Source: Setoptus koraiensis | Lineage: Eukaryota > Arthropoda | DNA: 64,000 bases | Reading direction: 5' to 3' | Assembly (NCBI GenBank): GCA_048013815.1 | Contig: CM106585.1 | Location: 23,746,001-23,810,000 of the forward strand | Part shown: piece by piece, positions 32,301-43,505 of the stretch | How positions within the stretch are numbered: position 1 is the stretch's first letter | Layout of the letters: every line of letters begins with the position of its first letter | Program-made: the position numbers and the translations under genes | Notes under the pieces: model-generated | What the model was told of the DNA's origin: nothing | Seen by the model: only the letters and a program-made list of their open reading frames with translations | The model's database searches: none

Positions 32301-35300
32301 TAAAAGTAAAAGCCCCAGAAAGTTGCCCTTGTTCAAGCGGAGATTGATTAGCATAAACTTGTGCACGCAACCATCCAGCTACTCAATATAAATATACTCA
32401 TATGTCACGCGCTTTCCAAGCGAAATTGATTATACTACAAGTTAGATATCTACAGAGTGCGTACATGAGCAAGGACAATCACGTGCCACAACGTCATCTA
32501 TATAATAAAACTTTATTATTTAAAACTAACTGCATGCACATTGGCCAGAGGGCGCTGCACACCTTACCTTAAGCTTACGCAACTCGTCGCCAAGATCGCC
32601 TCGTTGACCCAACTCATCTACTGATCCTGGCAAGCTAACCGATTGTTTAATAATAATATTGAATTTTTCCAGATCCGTCAACAGTTTGCTATGAGGCTGC
32701 ACGCAGAATGGAGAGAGATGGAGAGTAAGTGAGTTATATTATTTATCTAGATATATACCGTTAGTTAGTTGGTTTGTGTATTGATATGGGTGCCGAGTAG
32801 CGGGTGGATTAAAAGTGGCTAAAAGAGACTCTGATATGATCGATGACCGGGATGATGCCAGAGACACCAGCGAGCGTGGCTCTTGTTTTTTTGCGCAACA
32901 GCACACAAACAATCTAACGGTGGTTGTAGCCAGATAATAAAGACATCCGAAAACAAGACACGACCATTACGCAACACCTAACTGAATCTAGATCGCTCTA
33001 ACTAGGTCTAACTGGGCCCCACTTGGTCCAACCGGGGAACCATTCCCATGGCAGCCAAAGTTGGAGAGTTTAAGCCGACAAGCGAGGCGACTTTTGCTGA
33101 TGCTTGTGAGCGCGTGTTGCACGTACCCGCAGCATCGGAGCCCTCAAGTCTGTTTAGTGGCACGTTGCTGCACTTTGTTCGCCTAATGTTCTTAACGTCA
33201 TGAATTATGTAAATTGTGTTTATTATGTTTCTTCTATGTGCGCGCCTCAACGGGCGCCTAAGCTTTAAGCTGGCTGCTTGTAATCCAGTTGAGAAGAGCC
33301 GGGCCCCCAACACGCACTCTAACACTTTCCGTCTATCTATCTATCTATTTGAGAATGGTGACGCCAATCTACATATTGAAATGTGTGGACGCCCACCCGC
33401 TCGCTGGTGGCCATTTAAATATTCAAATAGCTGATAGAAAGAGAAAAAGCAAGAGAGAAATGCAATCACGATCAAGAATTTCCAAGAAATCAAGTAAAGA
33501 ATTTACTGTTGTTGCGCGTCGTAATTGACCTGTAATAGTTGTCGCGCGTTTTGAATTCACAGCTTGTTGTTGTCGTTGTCGTTGTTGTTGCTGTTGTTGG
33601 CGGCCCCAACAATACCTAGACTGTACGCAACAATACTAACTCTCTCTCTGTCCCCCTTTCGCTTGATATTTATCCGGCGGCCAAGTGTGCGCATTGACAA
33701 AACTGAACCAACTATTACCAATGTTGCCATTATTATTATTATTATTATTATTGTTATTATTATATTACGACACACACACACAAATAACAACAATACATAG
33801 AGACGTGGGCATTGTTGTTACATGCAGTGCGGCTATTTGGGGTGAACCGTTAGTCCGGTTGCGGTAATATATTGTAGACGAAGTAATAATAGCGATAATA
33901 ACATAACAACCACTGACCTAATGATTACGTGCAAATATTCAAAAGTAAGCACAAAAAGAAATGTGGCCAAAAGAAAAAGATTATTCAGTACGCGAATTGT
34001 CGCGGGGAATTGTCGCGGGGTATTGTCGCCGGGAATTGTCGCACCGAAACGAGACGAAATGGGCAAAATGGGCAAAATGGGCAAATTGGGCAAAATGGAA
34101 AACGAAATTGTGCAACATTAAACAGGCGTGCGAAGCAAATCAGTTATCAGGGTGACATTTGATTCCATTTATTTGGTCGTGGTCAGAGGAGGCCGGCCAG
34201 AGCCGGCATCCGTTGGTGTTGCCCATTGGTGGCGTCTCTCGAATGGCAGCCAGTGCGCGCTGTAATTTGCATAGAGATGCGAATTAAATTGGCTGGCAAC
34301 AACAGCAGCAACGACAACAACCACGACGACACCAATAACAACAACAAGCAAAACAACGACAACAGCAACAGCAACAGCACACGTCCACATTAATGGCCAA
34401 GATTGGAGGCTTTTATCGCATTTTATGCAGCAGCGGATGTTGCAATGGATGTTGCGTCGCCAAATTGTTGTTGGTCTGGTTCACGTTGGCCCTATTCACC
34501 TATAAACTTGCTGATCTCGCCATCGATTGGTCACTTTTTGTGTTGGTCAACAGCAGCGGTTGCATGAGCCAACAATGGCGCCGGCCCCAACGGTGAGATT
34601 AAGTCTGTCTGGCTGGCTGGCTTGACTGATCTCGTGTAATCTAGTCTGGCTTATGTTTGCCATGCTGGCCAGATCTATTGTTTGCATTGACAGCAGCGCA
34701 GCAGTTGGTGTCACATGAAAGAGTGACTCACCTGTCATTGGTATCTGTGGTAGCATTTTGCAGATTATTTATTATTAGCACAATTAGCTCGCTCGCAATA
34801 TGCAAGCGACACTTCATCGGCCAGCCAAGTACGCGAGCAGCTTTTCAATCTGTGCACCAGTTGTTGCCGATTGAAAATTTTACATCTATTTTGAGATTTA
34901 TCCCATTGCCACGGCACCCTACATACAGCTGTGGGCCCATAGAGCGGCTTGCAACGGAACAGTTGCTGTTAATTTAGCATAAAAAAGCAATTACGTCGGG
35001 GGATTATTATTGCTATTATTACTGTTATTATTATTATCATTATTTTGATCTGCTCCGGCAAGCTGACTTGCATGATACAAGCCAATCCGATGCATGCATC
35101 CAACAGCGAACGCAAGCCGGCGGCCAGTTGAGCCGGATAAGCGATAGGCACTCAAACGCGATAGGCGATAGGCAGCAATTATTGAGAAGAGTATAATTGT
35201 TGTAAACTAGTGTTTGTGTGTCAAAACCATCAGATGACTTGTTTATCGACACAATCACTATATTTGCACAATCTGGTTTGCACCAGAGTTCGAGTGGCAT

Positions 35301-36513
35301 GCCGAAAAGTAATTTATTCAGCCTGAAATGGCGAGCCAATCCCATTTCAGGCAGATTTGTGTGGCGTTAGTGCGCAGAGTATTTGTGTGTCATTAGCAGT
35401 GACAATGAAGTGATTTTTTGTTTGTGTCGTTCCAATTTTGCATTGACTCCGCTATCAGAGAGCAGACTAATCAAAACTAACTTGAGCTACTCTTGTCATT
35501 GGTTCGTTGCAATACCAGTACCATTGCAAACGAGAATGGCCGCCAGCCAACTGACAACACTCACAACTTGTGAGTCACAAGCACAAAATTGCCAGCAAAA
35601 TGAAATGGCCAGCTCAAAATAGAACAAAATTAAATTAAATTCCCCCAAAATTCCCTGTAATAGATGCAAATTATTATAGAAAATTATTTTATTTCAATAT
35701 AATATGCTGTGCATGTTAACTCACCAAACTGTAACGGGGCAAATTCTGGTAAATGGTTCCCACTCTGGTCCAATTAAAATGTTTTATAAAGGGTATTCTG
35801 GCTAAACTGAGAGCGCTCTCCGAAGGCACAACGCGAAAAAAATTTGGATAGTTCTCTAATGTGTAAATGGGATCCGTATCAGCATATGAGACCTACAGTA
35901 GTAGTTGTAACAGGGCAAGTAGTAGCAACAACAATGGCGACAAATTAGGATATATTGCATTAGTATTTACATTGAAGTGTTATTAAGACGGATGAGCGGA
36001 TGTCTATTTAGCGCGTGTGTCTATTTGTTAGTGTGATATATTTGTTTGTCTGTGCCCAGAGTGAGTGTGCCCAGTTTCTGTGCCAACACACCCACACACA
36101 CACGCTGAGCAATTACATAAAAGTGATGAGTGACATAATAGTGACAAACAAACAAACCAGCGAGCCAGCAGATAGACAAACAAAAGCAGAAGAAACATTT
36201 CAATAGTTTGTAACCGGATGGTGGCCGGTATGACTGGCCCTAATTGAATTACCATTCACCGACTTGCACCGAGAAACCATTAGTTTGCATTAGTTTGTTA
36301 TTTACACACTCAAACAGCTGACATTTGACAGTTGTCAGCTGACAGTTGACAGTCGACATTTGACTCAAATGATTTGAGTGTAACTCACCTGGATAAGATC
36401 GAAAAAATACGATGCCTTGGCTATTGGATCCGTGCTAACTCGACAGGCGTCACCATAGAGGAGCATCTTCTTTGGTTCTTCGTACACCATGTCGAAAAAT
36501 TGTTTTAAACTAA
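25673..36513 (-). CDS. GABA-B-R2: GABA-B receptor subunit 2, partial gene (13 exons resolved; N-terminus missing)
   Basis: Class C GPCR. In coding order the exons are 36513-36389, 35892-35725, 32696-32568, 32158-31892, 31745-31497, 31368-31215, 31112-30962, 30790-30658, 30485-30255, 30134-30001, 29859-29802, 29688-29545 and 29383-25673. All introns are GT-AG and all phases join without a frameshift, giving about 1,883 residues. Visible in order: most of the Venus-flytrap module ([56 protein letters not shown]), seven membrane helices ([19 protein letters not shown]-like [15 protein letters not shown]), a coiled coil, and a very long tail. The match is closer to R2 than R1 (for example [10 protein letters not shown] and [12 protein letters not shown]). 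R2 is the obligate partner of R1, carrying the G-protein-coupling membrane domain (Gi/o) rather than the GABA site. The first roughly 100 residues of the flytrap and the signal peptide lie further upstream. Confidence 0.93.
29545..29688 (-). CDS. GABA-B-R2: GABA-B-R2 exon 12: TM6 and TM7
   Basis: 48 codons, phase 0 at both ends: [16 protein letters not shown] (TM6), LRDQQDA loop, then [16 protein letters not shown] (TM7). Acceptor ATATAG|GTTTAC and donor CCAAAG|GTGAGA. Near-identical to the family here. Confidence 0.9.
29802..29859 (-). CDS. GABA-B-R2: GABA-B-R2 exon 11: third intracellular loop
   Basis: 58 bp. It completes a split Trp codon and encodes [19 protein letters not shown], the conserved loop before TM6 that contacts the G protein. 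Donor CTCG|GTAAGC. Confidence 0.9.
30001..30134 (-). CDS. GABA-B-R2: GABA-B-R2 exon 10: extracellular loop 2 and TM5
   Basis: 134 bp: acidic loop [15 protein letters not shown], containing the loop cysteine expected to bond to TM3, then [17 protein letters not shown] (TM5). It ends in a split Trp codon before GTAAGT. Confidence 0.88.
30255..30485 (-). CDS. GABA-B-R2: GABA-B-R2 exon 9: TM3 and TM4
   Basis: 77 codons, phase 0: [20 protein letters not shown] (TM3), [19 protein letters not shown] (second intracellular loop) and [20 protein letters not shown] (TM4), ending TNNGTGV. Donor GTG|GTGAGT. Confidence 0.92.
30658..30790 (-). CDS. GABA-B-R2: GABA-B-R2 exon 8: TM2
   Basis: 133 bp. It completes a split Arg codon, then [20 protein letters not shown], and ends in FPYICA with the conserved TM3 cysteine. 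Donor GCT|GTAAGT. Confidence 0.9.
30962..31112 (-). CDS. GABA-B-R2: GABA-B-R2 exon 7: linker and TM1
   Basis: 151 bp: a [11 protein letters not shown] linker, the short stalk between flytrap and membrane domain typical of GABA-B receptors (no cysteine-rich domain). TM1 follows ([19 protein letters not shown]), ending INIKFRNQ. Confidence 0.9.
31215..31368 (-). CDS. GABA-B-R2: GABA-B-R2 exon 6: end of the flytrap domain
   Basis: 154 bp: [20 protein letters not shown], corresponding to the family GxVxFxNGER...FTQFQ segment, then VGFPIFWRG. Phase 0 in, phase 1 out. Confidence 0.9.
31497..31745 (-). CDS. GABA-B-R2: GABA-B-R2 exon 5: flytrap lobe 2
   Basis: 83 codons, phase 0: [36 protein letters not shown] (nearly invariant in GABA-B receptors), and [11 protein letters not shown] before GTGAGT. 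Confidence 0.92.
31892..32158 (-). CDS. GABA-B-R2: GABA-B-R2 exon 4: flytrap lobe 2
   Basis: 89 codons, phase 0: [44 protein letters not shown], ending RTVSGM before GTGAGT. Confidence 0.92.
32568..32696 (-). CDS. GABA-B-R2: GABA-B-R2 exon 3: flytrap
   Basis: 43 codons, phase 0: [20 protein letters not shown] then LGDELRKLK. Acceptor GTGCAG|CCT and donor AAG|GTAAGG. The loop [15 protein letters not shown] is longer than in vertebrate R2. Confidence 0.85.
33730..33764. repeat. (ATT)n microsatellite
   Basis: About ten ATT units with one GTT interruption, inside the GABA-B-R2 intron. Confidence 0.85.
33992..34098. repeat. Two adjoining minisatellites
   Basis: Four degenerate copies of GAATTGTCGCGGG at 33992-34042, followed at 34058-34098 by four to five copies of the 9-mer ATGGGCAAA. 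Confidence 0.75.
35725..35892 (-). CDS. GABA-B-R2: GABA-B-R2 exon 2: flytrap
   Basis: 56 codons, phase 0: [20 protein letters not shown] then [19 protein letters not shown]. Acceptor TGTAG|GTC and donor TTG|GTGAGT. The 3.0-kb intron downstream (32697-35724) holds minisatellites. Confidence 0.9.
36389..36513 (-). CDS. GABA-B-R2: GABA-B-R2 first exon resolved here: flytrap lobe 1
   Basis: 125 bp: [40 protein letters not shown]. It aligns with the GLKAFYDAI...GGVCPSVTSII region of vertebrate R2. It begins with two bases of a split codon, so the preceding exon must end in phase 1. Confidence 0.88.
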
Positions 36514-36837
36514 CTGTGGCGTTACACTAATTATAACCATGATTGATTAGTGTGTGTGTCGATGACATTTTGTCGATGACAAGAGATGGACGAAATGGAG
36601 TTTTTAATAAAAGAGTGAGAGAGAGAGAGAGTTTATTAATAGTTAGTTTATTTATAGTTGTGATGGATCGAGAACTCAATTTGCCGACTGCTATTGCGTT
36701 TGTGTTGCGTGCAAAAGTAATGGTGTTTTGATTGCAATCATGCCGACCAAATCACCATTCGATGATGCAATCGATTTGTCTGGCCCAGTTCGATGTGCTT
36801 GAGCAGTCGAACTGAGCCAGCAACTCTGCAAACTGTC

Positions 36838-36914
36838 TGAGCATCATTCGAAATATCTAGTCTGAGCACCATTCGAAATATCTAGTCTGAATATCTGTCG
36901 AAATGTCTAGTCTA
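36838..36914. repeat. 26-bp tandem repeat, three copies
   Basis: Three diverging copies of CTGAGCATCATTCGAAATAT plus CTAGT; the third has lost a few bases. Confidence 0.8.
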
Positions 36915-38570
36915 ATTTGATTAGAATAAATAGAGAAATAGAGTTTATTCGCAATTAAGTGCGGATGGTGCATTCAAACTTGGAGCTCACAACCTCACTC
37001 ACAACTTGTGACTCACAAGGGCCGTACAATTTTTGCTGACAATGCTCACAATTACCATCAGCGGGCCCTTATCAGCCCCCGATAGTCGGGGCCTCATGTT
37101 TGTATGGAGGTTTTATACGTGTTTATATGTGCGGCCTGCCACGTCTAAACCGAACCCGAACTTGAACCCGAACCCGAACACGATATCACGTAGCAAAATA
37201 ATCACGCTACGCGCGTAGTACGTGTCTAGACGCTAATGCAGTTTTGCCATTGCTTTCTCAATTGGGGCTGCTTCATATGTTCAATGGCACAAAATGATAA
37301 GAGAATTAGATCGATTTAGATTTAGCCCGCCGTTCGATGGCAACGGTGAGTTGCTGGTTAGCTGTGCTGGTTGCACCGACAGCAATGGCGACAACACTGG
37401 CCTGGCTGCCAGCGACCGAGCTAGGCGTATTTGGCCAAAAAGATATCGCAACTGATAATGGGTATTCTCTACTGGCTGTCGGGTACGGGATTAGGTAGGC
37501 CAGAAATGGTTTTGTGTGTTAGAGGAGCGGGGCAATTGAATTAAATTGAATTGAAGGCATCACGATCATAAATTAAAAGATCATTAGGCTTAGTAGCGAT
37601 CGAGCGGACGCGCGCAACCGATAAGACACTTGTGTCCGATGTCGTGCAGCGCTGTCTTGTCCGATGCCACCGACACACACCATTGTCGGTATCGTGGGCC
37701 CCATTCTGGTCGCTGCATTCTGGTCGCTGCATTCTGGTGGCGGGAGTCTACTCGCCAGAGTCTGGTCGCCAGAGTGTGTGAGCCGGGTCGGATTGAGCCG
37801 ATTGGGGCGCGAGCAGCCACAATGGCAACAATGGCAGCTCGATAGAGTCGTCCGCGGCTAGCCATTGTTGATAAGCAGTGACGAGCTGCAGTCTGGCTAT
37901 GTGCTCAAACATTTACCATTAGCGCAACGACTTGTTTGTATGTGAATTGTTGTTTGTCGTGCCATTTTATTGCAATTCACAATTCACAATTCGCGATTTG
38001 CGATTTGCGATTTGCGATTCGCGATTGTCAGCAGCGTCGCCGGCAAGTGGCACCATGTTGCAGTGGCCAGATGAAGGGCACCCACGACGATCATTGGCGG
38101 GCCCGCTGTTTTTTAAACTATCGCTACTCGACTAGCTGCGATATAAACAACTCGACAAGTCGCACGAGTCGAGCTTTGGCCGACTTTTGCTTTAATCGAA
38201 CCGGGCACCGGACGCACAGTAATTGAACGAGACACACACAATATACAAATATTTATATTCAGTGCCACAACCATTTGCAACACACTGTTGGAGTACATGC
38301 GTTTGTTTGCCCAATCTTATATCTTGTGTATTACATATTATATAATATATATTTCTCAGTCATACATATAACTGATGATGCTGTTGGCCGATTTTCATTT
38401 TCATTCGCGTTTCTATTTTCATGTCATTGCCAGTGAATGCTGCCAACGCTGACCAACGATGCACATCATCAACCATCGCTCGCTCTAACCATTAAACCGT
38501 TTGTGCCACTGGGGGCCCCTTTGAGAGTTGCTTGCCATGCAACTTGCGTCTAGCCACCCCATGCAATCAT

Positions 38571-38639
38571 CTCAGTCGGCTCAGTCGGCTCGGTTGGCTC
38601 AGTTGGCTCGGTTGGCTCGGTTGGCTCGGTTGGCTCAGT
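38571..38639. repeat. 10-bp minisatellite
   Basis: Seven units of GGCTCAGTC/GGCTCGGTT type (alternating Leu-Gly-Trp frame on plus), with two variant forms interleaved. Confidence 0.8.
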
Positions 38640-39031
38640 GGCGCCAGTTGCTGCGGTCGCATCCCCAGTCGCAGCTCAGCAGTGTTCAATTGCTGGCACG
38701 ATGATATTTGGTTTACACAGCTCTATTCTGGGGCCCGCTGCTCACTCAGGAGCCGAGCGAGGCTTTTTAATCAACAGCGGCCACAATAAATGGTTTCAGA
38801 TAGCCGTTTATACATTATATTGCATCTTTTGAGCAGACAGTGAATATTGTTGCAATTGTGCAATCTCAACATTGTTGCGCACACACTATTCAAACCATGA
38901 TAACCAATCGTTGGAGCAGACCAAAAAAAGTCAAACTCATCAGCTTGTGGCTCCGTCTGGTCGTTGTTTGTGTCCTTAGTTGGCCATAAATGATATTTCG
39001 CTAGCGATGATCGTTCATTCGTTGGCCCAAT

Positions 39032-39112
39032 CCGACGAATCCGACGAATCCGACGAATCCGACGAATCCGACGAATCCGAAGAATCCGAAGAATCCGAAG
39101 AATCCGAAGAAT
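39032..39112. repeat. 9-bp minisatellite, 9 exact units in two blocks
   Basis: Five copies of CCGACGAAT immediately followed by four copies of CCGAAGAAT. The only difference is one C-to-A change, fixed in the second block. Confidence 0.9.
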
Positions 39113-39772
39113 GAAGAAACGCATCGTATCAGACAAAAAAGAAGCCAACTCTTGGTAACAGTTTAGCTTCGTTTGACAGTTTGGGCCTCACTGACCTGCC
39201 TGCAATGCGAACGCGAGCCAGCCTGATTGAACCTGATTGCCTTCGCTTTTGACCATTACAGTCAAGACGCTCATCTCAAGCGCTCTGGCCAACTCTGTCG
39301 CTCTCATTTGCTGTCTGGCCTGACTGGCTGTCTAACCAGTTAGCTAGCTGATTGAGCAGCTGATTAACCAGTTGACTGAGTCCACTAGTTAGCGGGCTCA
39401 ATCAGCAAGCTGGCAAGAATTGCTTTTGGCATCGCTGCTGGCTGCTGGCTGCAACGCTCGATGTATATAATGTGACTTGCGAAGGAGCCCCAAACTTGCT
39501 TCAATGCATGGATGTTGTGTCCTCGTTGGGCCGTCAACTCGGGGCTAACTCGCCTCGTTAGCCTATTGACAAGTCATAATAATAGATGTTAACTCACAAC
39601 TTATCGGGCCGAGATGCCTCTTAGCTGTGTGTTTAATTTATTTAGTCGTGCCAGCGAGAGCCAACTAAATGAACGGTCAGCAACTGAGGCACAAAGTTGC
39701 CACAGTTGCTGTCGTAGTGTCTGTGTCTGTCCAGTAGACAGGTAAAAGTGTGCTGGCCACTGGACAGACTCT

Positions 39773-39820
39773 ATTATTGGATTCTATTATTGGACTCTAT
39801 TATTGGACTCTATTATTGGC
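39773..39820. repeat. 15-bp tandem repeat
   Basis: About three and a half copies of TTGGACTCTATTA with a TT end. The first copy carries an ATT variant. Confidence 0.8.
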
Positions 39821-40254
39821 AATTACTGGGCGAAATTGGGGCCTCGAGAGTGTAAAGTTGAGACAGGATGTAGACAAATGTAACACTTTGGGTGTGTGTC
39901 ATCATGGTGAGACTTGTGTCTTATGATGACCACGAAGCTGCTGATGATGATGAAAGCATCAGAGAGATGAGATTTGAGCGCTTGAGAGCGCAAGAAGCGA
40001 GTGAGGAAAAAAGCGAAAAGGGGCCACTGGGCTCAACGAGTTACAGAAAGAATTGCACACAGGGACCAATGACATTCGGAGGAAAACCAATGAAACATTC
40101 ATGAGGCTTGCCTCTACTGTCGCTGTATATGTGATAATAAGCATGATAATAATGATAATAACAACAATAATCTCAATAATAACAATGATAACGTTAATAT
40201 TATTGTTGTTTCTTACTTCACATGTGTCGCCTACATTTGCAATTGTGTCCTCTG

Positions 40255-40427
40255 CTCATCTTCTCATCTTCTCATCTTCTCATCTTCTCATCTTCTCATC
40301 TTCTCATCTTCTCATCTTCTCATCTTCTCATCTTCTCATCTTCTCATCTTCTCATCTTCTCATCTTCTCATCTTCTCATCTTCTCATCTTCTCATCTTCT
40401 CATCTTCTCATCTTCTCATCTTCTCAT
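40255..40427. repeat. Perfect (CTCATCTT)n array, about 21.6 copies
   Basis: 173 bp of an uninterrupted octamer, flanked by a decayed edge (CATTTGATCTTATTTCGTC). An 8-bp unit reads through all three frames, giving the spurious HLLIFSSS repeat protein frames on plus. Confidence 0.95.
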
Positions 40428-41994
40428 TTCATTTGATCTTATTTCGTCTTATTTCATCTCAGCCGCAACACGTGTAATTGCTCGAATGGCACCGGGCCAA
40501 CGGGGCCGATTGACGTGACTCAATTACTGTGTCAGCACTCTCAATTTAATCGACAGCGACGCACCTAGCTACTGTGCACCAATCAACTGTGTACATGTGA
40601 GGCTTGGAGGTGCTATTATTAAAAGATGCAATAAGTTGCACATTTTTATCCCCGTTTCATGCCGTTTTATCTGGTCGTTTCAGTCTGTTGGGCAACACAA
40701 GACCCCCCACTCACCAGCCGCCTGCGAATTACCAATTCTTCAATTGGCCCGCTCTCTGCCGCTCTCAAATGCTAAAAATCTGACCGAGCCAGGGAATTGG
40801 GCAAGTTAATTTATGTGTCGAGCATAACTAAATTAGAGAACTGGCCCATGTGCAACTGGCCAGCGAGTGGGCGAGTGAGCGAGTTTGTGAGTTGCGTAAG
40901 GCCGGATAAAGGTCGGATTATAGCCACCTTTTGCTTGTTGTCGGGCCAGCCGAGTCATCTTAATGCTGGGCACACACAATGTGCCCACAACTAGCAGCTA
41001 GGCTCAAATCTGCCGCTGCGGCCGCTGCTGACCTTTTGCTTTGAGTTGGGCCCGTTTGCTAGAGAGTGCTAGTTGTTGTTTCTTTTCTGCTCTCGCTCGG
41101 GACACTTTCATTGAGGCCCAACGGAACAGCTTTGTGTGAGCCTAGCGACTGTGCGAGTCGCCAATTTTGCGACTTGTGTGCGCCTAGCGACCGTGCGACG
41201 CGCCAATGAGACTAGCTCGGCCGACATGGCGAGCTCGTTAACTGGATGCTCGCTAGCTCGCTGGCTCACTGCTCGCTCGGCTGCCAACAAGCGGCGAAAC
41301 AAGATGGCGACCGGGTAACTGGCGACGACATGAGTTGAATATTGATTGATGATGACGGTCACATGATGATTAAAATCATTCAATGGCCGCCACTCAACGT
41401 TGGCCAGACTTTTATGCTGTGACAGTATTGCTGTGCGACGGCATAAAGCTGCACAAAAGTGTGTACTGCTCGCAAACCTAATATTCATCTTGAAATCAAA
41501 TGACGTGTGATCGGCCGGCCGAGCATCAAGGCCAAATGAGCTGCCAACAAAGGCATTGCAGCGAGTGTCGTTGAGCCGCTCTCTAGCTGGCAATGGCAAG
41601 CGACAAGCACCATTAAATTGAATGGCGATGGTGAAACATTAAGCAAGTGACCGCTGCCAACTGACCGACTGACCAGCTGACCAACTGACAAGTGCCATGA
41701 CAATGATGATGATGGCAATCATAATCATCGCCGTCATTGTGATTGGCATCATTGCATAACAGCAACATTAGCGACAATCATGTCAGACGGCATGTTATTT
41801 TGTCATCTCATACATGGCCGATGCACTATTGCCGATACTCACATTGTCAGTTGAAGTTTGTAGTGACTGACAAACTTTTGCGCAATTCGCTTGATTTGTG
41901 ACCCATTTATGACTTATTGGTGACTTATGGCCACTCACAGACCATTGATGCCGTCAATTACACCATTGCGGTACAAGCGCACTGCTCATATGCC

Positions 41995-42048
41995 CAACAA
42001 CAACATATCCAACAACAACATATCCAACAACAACATATCCAACAACAA
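41995..42048. repeat. 12-bp tandem repeat
   Basis: Four copies of CAACAACATATC, grading into CAACAACGACAACG. Confidence 0.85.
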
Positions 42049-42641
42049 CGACAACGATATCACTCTCTATTTATCCAGCTATTTGAGCGGCTCTGTTCCG
42101 ATTGCTGGCTCGCTCACCACAAACCTGTTTTGTGCCGCTTCATTTAGCCCAACATGTAATCTCACAATTGTCACAGAGGCAGTCTCTTGAGTATCAATTG
42201 CTTGATAGTCACTTCCAAGCTGCGATGGCTGCTCAATTGGAGGACCCTTTATATTGTCCAGTTACCTATTGCAAGTAGCATCTATATATTTCAAGCTGGG
42301 CTCTCTCGTTGCTGTTTATCTTTATTTTTTATCATTTTATCATTTGTATCACATGTATCATTTTTATCAGTGGGACACACGATACAATGGCCATCAATGT
42401 GGAGCGAGTTGGAATAAATTGTAGATCAAAGATCCCATTCGAGACACAATAATTGCCGACAATTGTGATCGGGACGCTCTGTTCAAAATGCACACTTCGA
42501 TCTGCTGTCTCGGTGCTGTTTTGCGTTTCCTTTGGATGGGCCACTCAATCGAGAGTTGACATGATGAGACAGAAGGCATGAAAAATAGGCATAAATATGA
42601 ATAAGCCGACGACAATAGCTGGCAGCCCGATCGTGGACAAG

Positions 42642-42726
42642 ATGGCACAAATGACGCAAATGACGCAAATGGCACAATTGGCGCAAATGGCACAACTGGC
42701 GCAAATGGCACAACTGACGCAAAATG
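42642..42726. repeat. 9-bp minisatellite
   Basis: About nine units alternating ATGGCACAA, ATGACGCAA and TTGGCGCAA variants. Confidence 0.8.
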
Positions 42727-43469
42727 GCGAGCACGGAATGCAAAGAGGGGCCAAGAATTAATTTGGCTTGTTTGTAATATCGCAACGACTCATTAATTTC
42801 AAGCGAGCGACTCTTCTTTCATTAGTTGTTTGGCTGGCTGCTGATTGTGCTCGCTAGGCCGTCGGTTTCTATTGGATCCATTAAGAGAATTGACGCCAGT
42901 TAGTTGCTGGCAAGCTCATTGGTGATCATTCAAGATTATTACGAATATTTGCCTCAAAGTCGTTTGTTGGAACTCTGTTGTATTTGGCCCCAACAACAAC
43001 AGCAACGACAGCAGCTATTGTTGGAATTGATTATAGCGATAATAGCGCTGGTTGTGATTTGGCTGTGGGCAGTTTGCGCTCACAATGAACAAACAAACAG
43101 TGACCAGGCTCATACAATGTAAAACAAGCCACACTGACCAACTAATGATTAAGTGATATAGATTGATGATGACTGCCTTTATAATAATAATTCATATGGT
43201 TTAAAACCATGGAATGGCCCGCACTGGGGCCCGCACTGGGGCCCGCATTGGGGCCCCAATTGAGGCGCAAACTGCGGACTGAACTGAGCACTGAATGACG
43301 AAATGGCCAATATATGTACGTCGTGGGCTATCAACAAATCAACATTGTTCAGTTGAATGTTGACTGTGAGCAACATCATTGGTCTTAATCATGCATGTTT
43401 ACTCATTATTGCAATACACTTATTATATTATTGTTTTTAACTTGAACTTAAACTCACACTGTCAGAATT

Positions 43470-43505
43470 CTGTCTAATTCTGTCCAATTCTGTCTAATTC
43501 TGTCT
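43470..43505. repeat. 10-bp tandem repeat
   Basis: Four copies of AATTCTGTCT (one with CC). Confidence 0.75.

Larger units (their letters stand above)
32697..35724. repeat. GABA-B-R2 intron 3 kb with short repeats
   Basis: No coding signal. It contains a TTG tract (33563-33599), an (ATT)n tract (33730-33764), four copies of a 12-14-bp GAATTGTCGCGGG unit (33992-34042), four or five copies of ATGGGCAAA (34058-34098) and CAACAACAGCAA-rich sequence at 34299-34378. Many short frames here are repeat products. Confidence 0.6.

Noticed and set aside
40053..40518. Two plus frames (127 and 98 codons) with repeated HLLIFSSS
   Set aside because: Entirely the translation of the CTCATCTT octamer array.
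41108..41599. 163-codon minus frame in the large non-coding region
   Set aside because: Contains imperfect duplicated segments (41143-41166 and 41190-41213) and no recognisable domain; composition resembles the neighbouring intronic sequence.
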